This document shows, in pieces, positions 34,207-43,198 of a stretch of 64,000 nt of DNA. The position numbers and the translations under genes are program-made. How positions within the stretch are numbered: the first letter of the stretch is position 1; every line of letters begins with the position of its first letter. The DNA comes from an uncultured Clostridia bacterium. Lineage in GTDB: Bacteria > Bacillota > Clostridia > Oscillospirales > Ruminococcaceae. Location: positions 1 to 64,000 of the forward strand of contig CANQUM010000009.1 of NCBI GenBank assembly GCA_947627045.1, written 5' to 3'. The notes under the pieces are model-generated. The model was not told the origin of the DNA, ran no database searches, and saw only the letters and a program-made list of their open reading frames with translations.

Positions 34207-34583
34207 AGCACTTAACGCACATTATTACTTTCCTGTTTGAACTGTTTTTGGGTTATGGTATTCTGAAAAGTAAATATTAATAAAAATATTGTGCAAACTG
34301 ACAAAACATATTTATTTAATACTTTTTGAGGGCGGAGATTATTTTACCGTCCTTTTTACTTTTTCACAGTATTTTTAATGTACAATATATTGTGTTATAT
34401 TAATATAGGAAACATATTTATTCATTATATTTTATATATTAATAACAAATCCTTAACAAATTTGGGCATTATTCATATAGACAAAACAAAATATATATAT
34501 TATAATAAAAATATTCAAAAGCTGACAAAATATCAGAAAGATATTTTATTAAGTCGCTTATGAAGGAAACAAGAGGTCAAATG
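34207..34583. other. Intergenic region between iscU and rsmD
   Basis: Very AT-rich (34360-34560). A 61-codon frame over most of it has an extreme Ile/Tyr/Asn composition and no RBS, and I do not consider it coding. The iscU terminator is inside. Confidence 0.5.
34328..34357 (+). terminator. Terminator of the nifS-iscU unit
   Basis: GAGGGCGG (34328-34335) pairs with CCGTCCTT (34347-34354), one wobble, then TTTTTACTTTTT. Confidence 0.7.
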
Positions 34584-35132
34584 ATGAGAGTTATTACAGG
34601 CATTGCAAGAGGTAAAAAACTGATTACTCTTGATGGTCTTGACGTTAGACCGACCACAGAAATGGTTAAAGAAGCTATATTTTCAAGCATACATTTTGAT
34701 TTACCCGGAGCTAATGTGCTTGATCTTTTTGCAGGTTCGGGACAGCTTGGTATAGAAGCTTTAAGCAGAGGCGCAAAGCATTGTGTTTTTGTTGACAAAA
34801 ACAAAAGCTCGGTTGATATAGTAAAAAAGAATATTGAAGCCTGCGGATTCAATTCGCAGACGAGAGTTTTAAATATGGACAGTATAGAATATTTATCAGT
34901 TGCAAAAACAGGTATAGACATTGCTTTGCTAGACCCTCCCTACAGACAGGAACTTATCGAACTAGCACTTCCCCTTTTAGACAGGATTTTGTCAGATAAT
35001 TCTATAGTTGTCTGCGAACATGAAAACGAGCTTGTTCTTGAAAGCAGTTATGGAAGGCTAAAAAAGATTAAAACTAAAAAGTACGGAAAAATTTCTCTTA
35101 CCTATTACTCCATAACCTCTGATTTAGACTAA
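34584..35132 (+). CDS. rsmD: 16S rRNA (guanine-966 N2)-methyltransferase
   Basis: This SAM-dependent enzyme methylates G966 of 16S rRNA. The 182-residue length is normal. Motifs: MRVITGIARGKKL at the start, DVRPTTEMVKEAIFSSI (RNA-binding segment), DLFAGSGQLGIEALSRGA (SAM site, 47-64) and the catalytic DPPY near 118. I use ATG 34584 (AGAGG 7 nt upstream, family N-terminus), not the ATG at 34560. It lies next to coaD, a very common pairing. Confidence 0.93.
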   Translation: MRVITGIARGKKLITLDGLDVRPTTEMVKEAIFSSIHFDLPGANVLDLFAGSGQLGIEALSRGAKHCVFVDKNKSSVDIVKKNIEACGFNSQTRVLNMDSIEYLSVAKTGIDIALLDPPYRQELIELALPLLDRILSDNSIVVCEHENELVLESSYGRLKKIKTKKYGKISLTYYSITSDLD

Positions 35133-35175
35133 GCATAATATATTTTATATCATCAATTCAGGGATGGGACTTGAA

Positions 35176-35661
35176 ATGAACAAAAAAATTGCGGTATGTC
35201 CGGGCAGTTTTGACCCTGTTACCTTAGGGCATCTTGATATTATTGAACGTGCGTCTGACTTGTTTGACGAGGTTATCGTAGCCGTTTCAATAAACTCACA
35301 AAAGGTCAGCAGTTTTTCAGCGGAAGAACGTATTGATATGATCAAAGCGGTTTCCAAGCATTTACCGAATGTTAAGGTTGACAAATGCGAAGGACTTTTA
35401 GCTGATTATTGCAGACAAAAAGGTGCAATAGCTATTGTAAAAGGGCTTCGTGCTGTAACCGACTTTGAATATGAATTTCAGCAGGCGCTTGCAAACAAAA
35501 AGCTATATGAAAATGCGGATACAATATTCCTTACCACAAGAGCAGAAAATATGTATCTAAGTTCAAGCGTAGTAAAGGAAATTGCAAGCTACGGCGGAGA
35601 TATTAGCGAATTTGTACCGTCTGCTGTTCTTGACATAATTAAAAGGAGAATAGCAAAGTAA
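35176..35661 (+). CDS. coaD: Phosphopantetheine adenylyltransferase
   Basis: This enzyme catalyses the fourth step of coenzyme A synthesis, joining ATP and 4'-phosphopantetheine. The 161 residues are standard. The nucleotidyltransferase signature GSFDPVTLGH holds His19, GLRAVTDFEYEF is the phosphate loop, and YLSSSVVKEIASYGGD is the C-terminal SSxxVK motif. The start at 35176 has GGGATGGGAC before it; ATG 35164 lies inside that site. It follows rsmD by 43 nt and is probably cotranscribed. Confidence 0.96.
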   Translation: MNKKIAVCPGSFDPVTLGHLDIIERASDLFDEVIVAVSINSQKVSSFSAEERIDMIKAVSKHLPNVKVDKCEGLLADYCRQKGAIAIVKGLRAVTDFEYEFQQALANKKLYENADTIFLTTRAENMYLSSSVVKEIASYGGDISEFVPSAVLDIIKRRIAK

Positions 35662-35671
35662 AATGTATATG

Positions 35672-35726
35672 AAGTATTTTACTTAATAGTTTGTGTGTTA
35701 TGTGTTATGTGTTATGTAAAATACTT
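35672..35726 (+). repeat. Hairpin with a 7-nt tandem repeat in its loop
   Basis: AAGTATTTTAC (35672-35682) pairs perfectly with GTAAAATACTT (35716-35726). The loop contains three exact copies of TGTGTTA plus TG (35694-35716). It lies between coaD and the coiled-coil gene and might be a weak terminator or an RNA-stability element. Confidence 0.65.
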
Positions 35727-35783
35727 AATTATAAAAAACAAAAATAAAAGGGCTAAAGTCCCAAAAAGCAAGGAGAAAGAAAA

Positions 35784-36254
35784 ATGAAGATTGACGAGAT
35801 TTTGGATTTAATGGATGAATTGCTTGACAAAGCGGTTACAGTTCCCTTTACAAACAAGAAAACGCTTGTAGACACCGAAAAGCTGCGGGAATATATCGAC
35901 AGCATAAGATATAACCTTCCCGCTGACATTAAAAATGCCAAAGAGCTTATGAATGATAAAGCTGTCATCATTACTGAGGCTAATAAAAAAGCAGAAGTTA
36001 TAATTAAAAAGGCTGAGGACAGAGCCAAAGTACTTGTTTCAAATGAAGAGATCTTAAAACAGGCAAAGGAGCAGGCAACTGAAATAACAACTCAGGCATA
36101 TGCTATGGACAGAGACATAAGAACTGCTATGTCAGATAAAATTGACAATGTTTTAGCAACGACTGAGAAATCTCTTACATCCGCTTTAAACAGCATTAAA
36201 ACTACAAGAGATGCTGTGAAAGCCGCAAATGCACCGAAAAGCGCTGATAAATAA
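35784..36254 (+). CDS. Coiled-coil protein (V-type ATPase subunit H/E-like, DivIVA-like)
   Basis: The 156-residue protein is nearly all alpha-helical, with Ala/Glu/Lys heptads (EANKKAEVIIKKAEDRAKVLV, KQAKEQATEITTQAYAMDRD). Genes of this type follow rsmD-coaD in many Clostridia and are annotated as ATPase or cell-division coiled-coil proteins. The molecular role is not established. AAGGAGAAAG precedes the ATG. Confidence 0.75.
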   Translation: MKIDEILDLMDELLDKAVTVPFTNKKTLVDTEKLREYIDSIRYNLPADIKNAKELMNDKAVIITEANKKAEVIIKKAEDRAKVLVSNEEILKQAKEQATEITTQAYAMDRDIRTAMSDKIDNVLATTEKSLTSALNSIKTTRDAVKAANAPKSADK

Positions 36255-36279
36255 AACATAGTAAGCAAACAAGATTATA

Positions 36280-36320
36280 AAAAGGAACAGACTTTCAATA
36301 TGGAAAATCTGTTCCTTTTC
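36280..36320. terminator. Bidirectional terminator
   Basis: AAAAGGAACAGA (36280-36291) and TCTGTTCCTTTT (36308-36319) form a perfect 12-bp stem with A and T runs on both sides. It separates the coiled-coil gene (+) from the phage head cassette (-). Confidence 0.88.
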
Positions 36321-36367
36321 TTATGCAAAAAACTTATTTAAAACTGATTGCTTGATCCTTGTAATAA

Positions 36368-37279
36368 TTAATATGCGTCGATGTATTCGTACATTGTTGT
36401 ATAAACAGTGTTATTTCTTCCGGTTACATTTAGCTTATGAATAGTACCTGTTATGCTTGTCTGATCATAATTTGTATATGTAAACTTATCGAACAACTCT
36501 TCACCTGAATAGTTCAAAACCTTAATACCCTTATATTTAGTACCCCTCTTTGCAAAATCAATTCTGCTTTGCAAAGCCATATTTGTATCACTCAGCCATT
36601 GATAGTCAAGAGGAATTTGTTTATGTCTTACAATATCTCTTGAAGTTGCATAGCTGTCAGTAATATTGTATGATTCATAAACGTCGTTAGTATCTTTCAT
36701 ATGGATATGTGAAATCAAATTTGATAGGGTCGAACCGTTATATACATCAACGACAGAAGATTTACCGTAATTTCTTGTTTTTATGCTTGAAGGTGCATTT
36801 ATTCTTATCTCATTTGTTCTGTAAATATACGGATATTTATTATATGCCTTTAACGAATATGCCACAATCGCATCCCATAGTGTTGAGTTTTCTAAAACAT
36901 ATATATAATTAATACTTTTTGTTCCTGACTCATATGTTATATTTTTCAGCGAAACATTTCTTGTTATCAAATTACTCAATGTAACAGATGAATTTATCTG
37001 CGGCTTAGGCTGATTCAATCCCAATGAGAGAGTGTATGAACGTGAAGCAATATCAAGCCTGTAGTTTCCGGCATTATAGGTTAATTTCGCCATATCAACA
37101 GAACCGTAATGAATAGCAGTACCGTTTATAAAAAATTTAACTGATATTACTTCTTCAAAATACTGAGAAGCAATAAAAGATCCTTTAAAAGTGGTATAAG
37201 GAGTATACCTTTCCTTATCCAGACTAAAATAAATACAATTATTTAGGCTTATTGTAGAGATCGTTCCGCTTGAATTCAT
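36368..37279 (-). CDS. Tail hub-like protein (phage late control D / XkdQ type)
   Basis: The 303-residue protein resembles baseplate hub proteins of contractile and long-tailed phages: a beta-rich first third, then NITYESGTKSINYIYVLENSTLWDAIVAYS and a C-terminal repeat-like part with FAKRGTKYKGIKVLNYSG. The similarity is moderate. The ATG at 37279 has no good RBS. In the same frame, an ATT codon right after an upstream stop would add about 10 residues (NTISAQIRV) that look like a natural family N-terminus, so the true start may be unusual. It is the last gene of the cassette. Confidence 0.6.
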   Translation of the reverse strand: MNSSGTISTISLNNCIYFSLDKERYTPYTTFKGSFIASQYFEEVISVKFFINGTAIHYGSVDMAKLTYNAGNYRLDIASRSYTLSLGLNQPKPQINSSVTLSNLITRNVSLKNITYESGTKSINYIYVLENSTLWDAIVAYSLKAYNKYPYIYRTNEIRINAPSSIKTRNYGKSSVVDVYNGSTLSNLISHIHMKDTNDVYESYNITDSYATSRDIVRHKQIPLDYQWLSDTNMALQSRIDFAKRGTKYKGIKVLNYSGEELFDKFTYTNYDQTSITGTIHKLNVTGRNNTVYTTMYEYIDAY

Positions 37280-37351
37280 TACTCTTATCTGTGCGCTTAT
37301 TGTATTAATTTACATCACCATCATTTCATTTATAATTTTAATAATATGCCG

Positions 37352-37711
37352 TTACGGTTTAAAAAAAGTCAATGCAACTTCATATATATAATCATCCTCA
37401 GAAACGCAGATCTCGTAATCGGTTAGCCAATACTTCCCGTAATCTATCCCATCAATAACAATACTTTTTTCAGACCCGTCTAAAATAAAGTAATTAAAAT
37501 TATTCATTATATCTGATATTCTGCTTTTATCAATTAGAGCTGTTGCTTTTATCTTTTGATGCTCATAGCCCTGATAACAAAACTGCTTTTCTTTAGTAAA
37601 TGTCGGTATTTCAGAAACTTTAACCGACCTGCTCACTTTAAAATCCTTAATATAGAGGTTATAGTAGTCATAATACATAATTATAGTATTTTTAGAATTT
37701 TTTTCTGTCAT
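37352..37711 (-). CDS. Small phage tail-type protein; reading frame start unclear
   Basis: The 119-residue beta-rich protein (ITKEKQFCYQGYEHQ-like centre, YEVALTFFKP at the end) has no recognised family. The ATG at 37711 has only a distant GGAG. A strong SD (AAGGAGGA) lies 10 nt before another ATG upstream (MEQKYKYDRKK), whose frame runs into a stretch of seven A residues and then stops. A one-base gain, or a +1 shift on that A7, would join the two into one protein. The gene may therefore be disrupted, phase-variable or a sequencing artefact. Confidence 0.55.
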   Translation of the reverse strand: MTEKNSKNTIIMYYDYYNLYIKDFKVSRSVKVSEIPTFTKEKQFCYQGYEHQKIKATALIDKSRISDIMNNFNYFILDGSEKSIVIDGIDYGKYWLTDYEICVSEDDYIYEVALTFFKP

Positions 37712-37804
37712 ACTTATATTTTTGCTCCATAATGAGCAATCCTCCTTCCATAAATGCTGTATTTTATAGTTTCAGCATAAAAAACTGTAGACCTAAATAC
37801 ATTG

Positions 37805-37858
37805 TTTGAAAAGAGAAAGCTCTGAAGTCTAAACTTTTTAAGCCTTCTCTTTTTCAAA
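37805..37858 (-). other. Long stem-loop after the tail-completion gene
   Basis: TTTGAAAAGAGAA (37805-37817) pairs with TTCTCTTTTTCAAA (37845-37858) with one bulge and a 27-nt loop. It lies 7 nt after a stop codon. No T-run follows on the - strand, so it is a hairpin rather than a classic terminator. Confidence 0.55.
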
Positions 37859-37864
37859 TCAATA

Positions 37865-38263
37865 TTACACTGCTTCAGACAGATAATATCTGAATTTTAA
37901 ATTGAGATTCGATTCAAGCCGTGAATAAATACTGTTGACCTTTATATTCTCGATATTCAAGCAGGCAGGTGCAGCATCCTTGCTCAGCAGAAAATCTTTA
38001 AACACTTTATCCATAGTCTGAGAAAATAAATTTGAAGTCATTCCCTTTTTAGCAATAACCTTACATTCAAAAGTAACAAAAACCTCAAACGATATTTCGC
38101 CAATATTCTGATAATTATTGATTTTTTCAATTTCTTTTACACTCAAAAAACCTATATTTTTATTATAGTTTTTTAACAAATCTATGTCATAGTACTCATC
38201 ATACATTGAAATACCATTGTCGGATAAAACAGATTTAATACTCGTTTTTAAATTGTCAAACAT
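37865..38263 (-). CDS. Tail completion/terminator-like protein
   Basis: The 132-residue protein follows the connector by 2 nt. Its pattern (GISMYDEYYDIDLLKNYNK, then IGEISFEVFVTFECKVIAKKG and LESNLNLKFRYYLSEAV) resembles the gp10/tail-terminator type beta-sheet proteins. Assignment is by gene order. No tail tube follows, so its partner is missing from the cassette. Confidence 0.6.
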   Translation of the reverse strand: MFDNLKTSIKSVLSDNGISMYDEYYDIDLLKNYNKNIGFLSVKEIEKINNYQNIGEISFEVFVTFECKVIAKKGMTSNLFSQTMDKVFKDFLLSKDAAPACLNIENIKVNSIYSRLESNLNLKFRYYLSEAV

Positions 38264-38265
38264 AT

Positions 38266-38634
38266 TTATCCCCTTACAGATGTGAAGATAAAGTCTATAT
38301 CCTGCGTCAAATCAGAAATACGTTCCAACGCATTATTTCTGAGTTCCCTTGCCCCTTCAAGCCTTTCATTATGATTAAAGGTCTCGGTAGCAGAGCCTGT
38401 TAATGTTATACCTCTTTTTTCTTTCATTAGTGAGAGAATTGTATAATCATAATAGGCTACGCAAGCCGCTGCATATTCACATCTTGTTATATCTTCCGAT
38501 GATACGGGATCAGTAATAAGTTTTTTTTCAATAAAATCCTTTGCATCGTCTATAGTATCTCTATAATTCTGTACATCGCTGTCTGAAAGCTCTGAGATAG
38601 ACTGAAATATATCAGTAATTGAATCGAGGTCCAT
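38266..38634 (-). CDS. Head-tail connector-like protein
   Basis: The 122-residue helical protein lies directly after the capsid gene. It has the helix-bundle pattern of gp6-type adaptors (VQNYRDTIDDAKDFIEKKL, CEYAAACVAYYDYTILSLMKEK). In typical order it binds under the portal. It overlaps neither neighbour and has AAGGAGTGTTTTAG before its start. Confidence 0.68.
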   Translation of the reverse strand: MDLDSITDIFQSISELSDSDVQNYRDTIDDAKDFIEKKLITDPVSSEDITRCEYAAACVAYYDYTILSLMKEKRGITLTGSATETFNHNERLEGARELRNNALERISDLTQDIDFIFTSVRG

Positions 38635-38677
38635 CTAAAACACTCCTTATTAAATTTTAACCGTCAAGCTAATTGTA

Positions 38678-39646
38678 CTAAACAGTTTGTAAGGTCTTAA
38701 CTGCATCGTCGGCAATCATTGAAAAACCGACTGTAATCGAGCAGGCAATTTCATCGCACTGAGTTGATATGAGCTTGTCAAAATCTACGATAATATCTGT
38801 TCCGTAAATCATTTCAAGAGCACAGTTCTTATCAACTCCGATAGCCACTCCGTCCAAATCGCTGCATTTTACAATAGTTACGCCGTAAGGAGTTTTAACC
38901 ATACCGCTTGTCATATAATCAGATACGCAGTACTTCATTTCCTCAAATGCAAGAATTTTAGCCATATCAGCAGGTGAACAGATCATTGTAGTCATATCAT
39001 ATGAATCCATTGAAGCCCAGAAATCTGCTAAATCAGCGTATGTCAAAGCCTCTCCGCTTATAGACATTGATGAAGCACCTGCTTGCAGAACATCAGTTGC
39101 CTTAACATTTACAGCTCTTGAGATCTGAGCACCGAGATCTTTAAGAATGACTGCAAAGGTCTCTATTCTGTGCTTTCTTATTGATTCATAAGAGCAGGAC
39201 AGCTTTCTTGCAAACTTAGACAGATTTGTCGCAGATGACGAAAGTCTAACATTTGTATTTGGCAGTGTACCGCCTTCTGAAACCGCAGTATCTGCTCCTG
39301 ACTTTGTAACTGTCAGTCCGCGGTATGTAATCTCGTCTGTTAAAGTTGTTGCGGCTACGACCTCAGATAAAATTGAAGCCTTGTCCATACCCTCTTTGAT
39401 ACATCTTCTTACAAACTCGGGGAATAGAACTGCTGAATCGGTTGATAAAAAGAATTTCTCAACACGGTCGCAGTTTTCGCCATGAATTTTAATATCAAAT
39501 CTTTTAAGCTGACGCTCATATGCGTCAAGACCCGCTAAATCTGTATCCTTGTAATTTTCATCTGGGTCTAACTCGGTTAAAGCCTGTGTAAAGCTCTTCC
39601 CTGTAATGTTGTAAAGTCCTTTTTCCAGTTTAATATCTTTATACAT
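38678..39646 (-). CDS. Major capsid protein of the head cassette
   Basis: The 322-residue protein is downstream of the protease, as in HK97-type heads. N-terminal helices are KDIKLEKGLYNITGKSFTQALTELDP, followed by VLFPEFVRRCIKEGMDKAS and EITYRGLTVTKSGADTAVSEGGTLP. The C-terminal TSGMVKTPYGVTIVKCSDLDGVAIGVDKNCALEM resembles capsid P-domain and A-loop segments. The sequence is intact, with no stops. It differs from the prophage 1 capsid, so the cassette came from another phage lineage. Confidence 0.85.
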   Translation of the reverse strand: MYKDIKLEKGLYNITGKSFTQALTELDPDENYKDTDLAGLDAYERQLKRFDIKIHGENCDRVEKFFLSTDSAVLFPEFVRRCIKEGMDKASILSEVVAATTLTDEITYRGLTVTKSGADTAVSEGGTLPNTNVRLSSSATNLSKFARKLSCSYESIRKHRIETFAVILKDLGAQISRAVNVKATDVLQAGASSMSISGEALTYADLADFWASMDSYDMTTMICSPADMAKILAFEEMKYCVSDYMTSGMVKTPYGVTIVKCSDLDGVAIGVDKNCALEMIYGTDIIVDFDKLISTQCDEIACSITVGFSMIADDAVKTLQTV

Positions 39647-39667
39647 AATTTTCTCCTTTTCTTAAAG

Positions 39668-40639
39668 CTATTCAGCTATTTTAAATTGATTGTTTTTTTC
39701 TAATTTTTTTCTTATGCTTTGTGAATATTTACTGTCTTTTTTCGTCCAAAGCTGAGGCGTAAAAAGACTTTTGTTCTGAACCCTTTCAAAAAGTGCTTTC
39801 TTTAGTTCAATCAGCTTTTCGCAATCAAGTTCAGAAATAGTTTTTTCAAAATCTTCTCTTGAAACTAAGGGGTCGCATAAATACTTCATAGATATAACGT
39901 CTCGCCTTATTTCGTCATAAAGCAGTGAAATTATATTATCCTTATGCTCAAGTTCCTTTATAAGAGTTTTATTTGACTTGCAGATTTTTTTCCTTGTTAG
40001 GTTTGAGCTTTCTTTGCATGAAAAATCTGAAAAGCTTTTTGAAACGCCGGCATTAGGCTGTGCCGGAATAGCAACAAATGACCATTCATAGGCGTCTGAC
40101 GGATGCTCAAGAATCATATGACAAACTTTATTACCGTAGGCTCTTCCTTTTATATGCGCACACGGTCTAACTCGCTTATCCGCTCCGCAAACAGAACATA
40201 TCTCGCTGTCGATTTTACAGCTTATTGAAACCTCTTTTTTTATTCCAGCTTCGATCTCAGATATTAAGTCCTGAGTTTTCTGATTTTTCAGCATATAAGC
40301 TCTTGCAAGCAGATAAGTATAATCCTCACCGTTTACGGTTTTTTTGCTTTTATCTGTTTTAACCTCGGCGTCAAAGATTCTTGCCGTCTGATTTTCGCCT
40401 TTTGGATTATGGTCAAAGATACCTGTTTTACCGATAAACATTTCTGCCAGCGTCTCTAAAGACTTCACAGAAAAGCGTTCATAGTCTCTGTCTACGTCAT
40501 TATCGCAGAGAATTACAGGGAATGCATAAACCTCATCGGGTTTAAGTTCTTTTCTTGCGTAGGTATTGATTTTTTCCATAATCTTTTCGTTTACTTCAAA
40601 ATCATCTGAATTACTCAGCTTAGCTGACTTCTCCGTCAT
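39668..40639 (-). CDS. Prohead protease-like protein with Cys-rich insertion
   Basis: The 323-residue protein follows the portal (20-nt overlap) and precedes the capsid. GIFDHNPKGENQTARIFDAEV and KEVSISCKIDSEICSVCGADKRVRPCAHIKG contain the His and Ser expected for HK97-type S78 proteases, plus a CxxC...C.H cluster that could bind zinc. EWSFVAIPAQPNAGVSKSF matches the conserved end of the catalytic domain. The last about 120 residues are charged and helical, possibly a fused scaffold. The start at 40639 has AAAGGAG before it. Confidence 0.8.
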   Translation of the reverse strand: MTEKSAKLSNSDDFEVNEKIMEKINTYARKELKPDEVYAFPVILCDNDVDRDYERFSVKSLETLAEMFIGKTGIFDHNPKGENQTARIFDAEVKTDKSKKTVNGEDYTYLLARAYMLKNQKTQDLISEIEAGIKKEVSISCKIDSEICSVCGADKRVRPCAHIKGRAYGNKVCHMILEHPSDAYEWSFVAIPAQPNAGVSKSFSDFSCKESSNLTRKKICKSNKTLIKELEHKDNIISLLYDEIRRDVISMKYLCDPLVSREDFEKTISELDCEKLIELKKALFERVQNKSLFTPQLWTKKDSKYSQSIRKKLEKNNQFKIAE

Positions 40640-41798
40640 TTGTCTTTCTCCTTTCATTCTCTATTTCCAGCGCTTCTGCCTGAGCATTATAAAGCCTTGC
40701 TTTTGCAAGCTCAGATTCATCCTGAAGGTTGATATTATCCCACTCTACAAACACTCTGCTGTCTGCTCCTAAAAGATGAAGATATGTTTCGCATATTCTG
40801 CGAATAACAGGTGTTAAAAGTCTGCGGTAATACTCAAGCTCGCTTGTTAAAATATCGCATTGCTGCTGACTCATCCTCTCAGTCGTAGACCAATTAAGCC
40901 CCAGCAAAAACGGCGGAATGGCAAGCTTTGAAATCATCTGTTCTAAGAGCTGTCTTACCGGAATATCTGTATCAATGATCTGATTATCAGCGCCTATGAC
41001 CTTAATCTCAACATCTCCCACTGCAACAAAATCCTTAACTATTCCGTTTCGTGATGCATTCATTCCGTCCGACCATTCCTTTGCGATCTGCATTGCACGT
41101 TCTTTTGCAAATGCCTTATCGTTCTCATTCGACGGCTTATAAGTTACAGCATATCTTATATTGCCTATTCTGTCGAAGTTCTGACCTATACAGTCGTAAA
41201 CCTTCATAAGTATACCTGCAAGACTGGGAAGTCCTCTGAATATCGACACGCCGTTTGAATTTTTAGGATTAGGATTAAGCGCTGTATATACGATTCTCTC
41301 AGGATATTCAATCAGCCTGTCATTTGCTCCGCTTATCGCATAAATACGTCTGTCGCAAGGGGTTTCACCCTCCTTGACTTCAAAATGAGTAGGGTCTGCA
41401 TTGTAAATCCCGCATACCTGCTTTGTCTTAGGGTCAATGAGAATCTCACCTATCGCCTTTCCATATGTCAATAATTGATCAAGATGAATATCAATAAAAG
41501 TGCTTAATGAAGAGCCCGAAATCCCTACAGGGATCGTTTCCATAATCTCTTCAAGTTCGGTCTGGTATCTCTCATCCTCACAGACCAAATTAAATCCTCC
41601 TGTCAATCTGACAATTTTCCCAATGCAGGCGTCAATTATCGGTACCTGACTTCTCAAAGTCTCATAAAAATCCTGCTCAAAGGTGTAAGCCGTAGGTGCA
41701 AGCCGAAATACCTCTTTACCGTTTACCCTTTCAGCTGAAGATGCAATAGGTTCAAACTTTACTGCCTTCGGTTCTTTTTCTTTAAATTTAAGTTTCAT
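40620..41798 (-). CDS. Portal protein of the head cassette
   Basis: The 392-residue protein has the typical portal pattern: VPIIDACIGKIVRLTGGFNLVCED, then DPKTKQVCGIYNADPTHFEV and NGVSIFRGLPSLAGILMKVYD. LAIPPFLLGLNWSTTERMSQQQCDI near the C-terminal third matches the conserved stem region. It is 132 nt downstream of the large terminase gene and overlaps the protease gene. The reading frame is intact. Confidence 0.85.
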   Translation of the reverse strand: MKLKFKEKEPKAVKFEPIASSAERVNGKEVFRLAPTAYTFEQDFYETLRSQVPIIDACIGKIVRLTGGFNLVCEDERYQTELEEIMETIPVGISGSSLSTFIDIHLDQLLTYGKAIGEILIDPKTKQVCGIYNADPTHFEVKEGETPCDRRIYAISGANDRLIEYPERIVYTALNPNPKNSNGVSIFRGLPSLAGILMKVYDCIGQNFDRIGNIRYAVTYKPSNENDKAFAKERAMQIAKEWSDGMNASRNGIVKDFVAVGDVEIKVIGADNQIIDTDIPVRQLLEQMISKLAIPPFLLGLNWSTTERMSQQQCDILTSELEYYRRLLTPVIRRICETYLHLLGADSRVFVEWDNINLQDESELAKARLYNAQAEALEIENERRKTNDGEVS

Positions 41799-41929
41799 TT
41801 AACTATCGTTTCCTTTTAGGCTTATGCCTTTAACTTTTAAAACATTTTTTCTAATATTAAACTTAAAGACACAAATCCTGCGTGAAAATTTCACGTTGAG
41901 TTCCTTTCTTAGAATATAGCTTCATCTCA

Positions 41930-43198
41930 TTAATTTCTGTCAAGCGACATTACAAAGAAATCATCACCCGACGTATATACAAAAGCAGAAACAAAGTATC
42001 TTATATCGTCCATTGCGTGGTCGTTTTCCTTAACAGGACAGTCCGATCCGCTTTTTTCATCCCAGCGGTAAAGAGTAAACTCTCTTAACGTATCAGTACA
42101 GGATCTTGATATTTTAATTTTCCCGTCTGATATAGCGTCGCTCACCTTGCGAATACCGCTCATAACATCATTTTTAGCAGGCACGACATTGAAAACTCCG
42201 TGCCGTCTTATGCACTCAATAAACGACGCAGCCGACGGATCGCACACAACCGCTTCCGGTTTGATTTTACAGTCAGAACAAAGTTCAGCCAAGCCTTTGT
42301 AATGCTCCTCATCAGTGCGTTGAAAGCCTTCAGTTCGGGAATTATAATAGTATTCCTTTAAACGGTACCAAACGCCGTCTGAAAATCCCCAAAGCCCGAA
42401 TGACGAAGGATTGACAGTTCCATAGTCGCAGGATACAGCATATCTTTCAATGTTTTCGGGAGGCTGTGTAAAGGTATGAATTTCGGGGTCAAACATAGGA
42501 TAAACGCAGCCGTAAACACTTGACCAGTTACCTAGTACGAAACGCTCATAAAAAGCTCCGGAATAAAGATTGTGATAACGCTTTATAACCTGCTTGCTCA
42601 ATGAAGGATTATCATTTAAAGTGAACTTTAAATACAGACCGTTTTTCTCCTCTATTTTGTCTATCCACTCTTTTTTAAACCAGTGATATGGATTATCGGG
42701 ATTGCAGTTAAACCACAGCTTAGAGCCTGTTACCGAGCATCTTGCTATTGCCTGTTCAACAAACGACCTCGGCATAAGAGCGACCTCGTCAAGCAGAACA
42801 CCTGCAAGCGTTATTCCCTGAATAAGAGATGCAGAGCTTTCGTCCTTTCCGCCGAAATAATAAAACCTGTTTCTAAACCTTCCGTTTGAAACTTCAAGAA
42901 AGTTTTTAGTTGAATTTTCGTTCAGTTTAAGACCAGTCTGCCTGAGCATTTCCTTTAAAGGCTCTGCCAGATTACGCTTGAGGGAGGTGATCGTTTTTCC
43001 GCATAATCCGAATGTCCTTCCGGAAAACTCAGTCATTGCCCACATAACAAACGAAAATGCCATACAGGTAGTCTTTCCGCTTCTTACAGCACCGTCGCAG
43101 ATTATTACATCTTTGTCCTTAAAGCGGTCGTCCGCCCACCATGTCATAACCTGCATCTGCTTTTTTGAATACTTTCTGTACGATGTGCTTTTTTTCAA
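41930..43198 (-). CDS. terL: Terminase large subunit of the head cassette
   Basis: The 422-residue packaging ATPase is of PBSX type. The Walker A-like P-loop GAVRSGKT is at residues 36-43, Walker B is LLDEVALM and a coupling Asn/Ser segment follows. The nuclease domain starts near RYAVSCDYGTVNPSSFGLW, and its metal ligands include VVCDPSAASFI and ENDHAMDDIRYF. The start overlaps the upstream gene's stop (ATGA). All expected motifs are present, so the protein could still be active. Confidence 0.92.
   Translation of the reverse strand: MKKSTSYRKYSKKQMQVMTWWADDRFKDKDVIICDGAVRSGKTTCMAFSFVMWAMTEFSGRTFGLCGKTITSLKRNLAEPLKEMLRQTGLKLNENSTKNFLEVSNGRFRNRFYYFGGKDESSASLIQGITLAGVLLDEVALMPRSFVEQAIARCSVTGSKLWFNCNPDNPYHWFKKEWIDKIEEKNGLYLKFTLNDNPSLSKQVIKRYHNLYSGAFYERFVLGNWSSVYGCVYPMFDPEIHTFTQPPENIERYAVSCDYGTVNPSSFGLWGFSDGVWYRLKEYYYNSRTEGFQRTDEEHYKGLAELCSDCKIKPEAVVCDPSAASFIECIRRHGVFNVVPAKNDVMSGIRKVSDAISDGKIKISRSCTDTLREFTLYRWDEKSGSDCPVKENDHAMDDIRYFVSAFVYTSGDDFFVMSLDRN

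Noticed and set aside
34378-34563. 61-codon ORF between iscU and rsmD
   Set aside because: Extreme AT-driven composition (Ile, Tyr, Asn, Lys), no RBS and no recognisable features.
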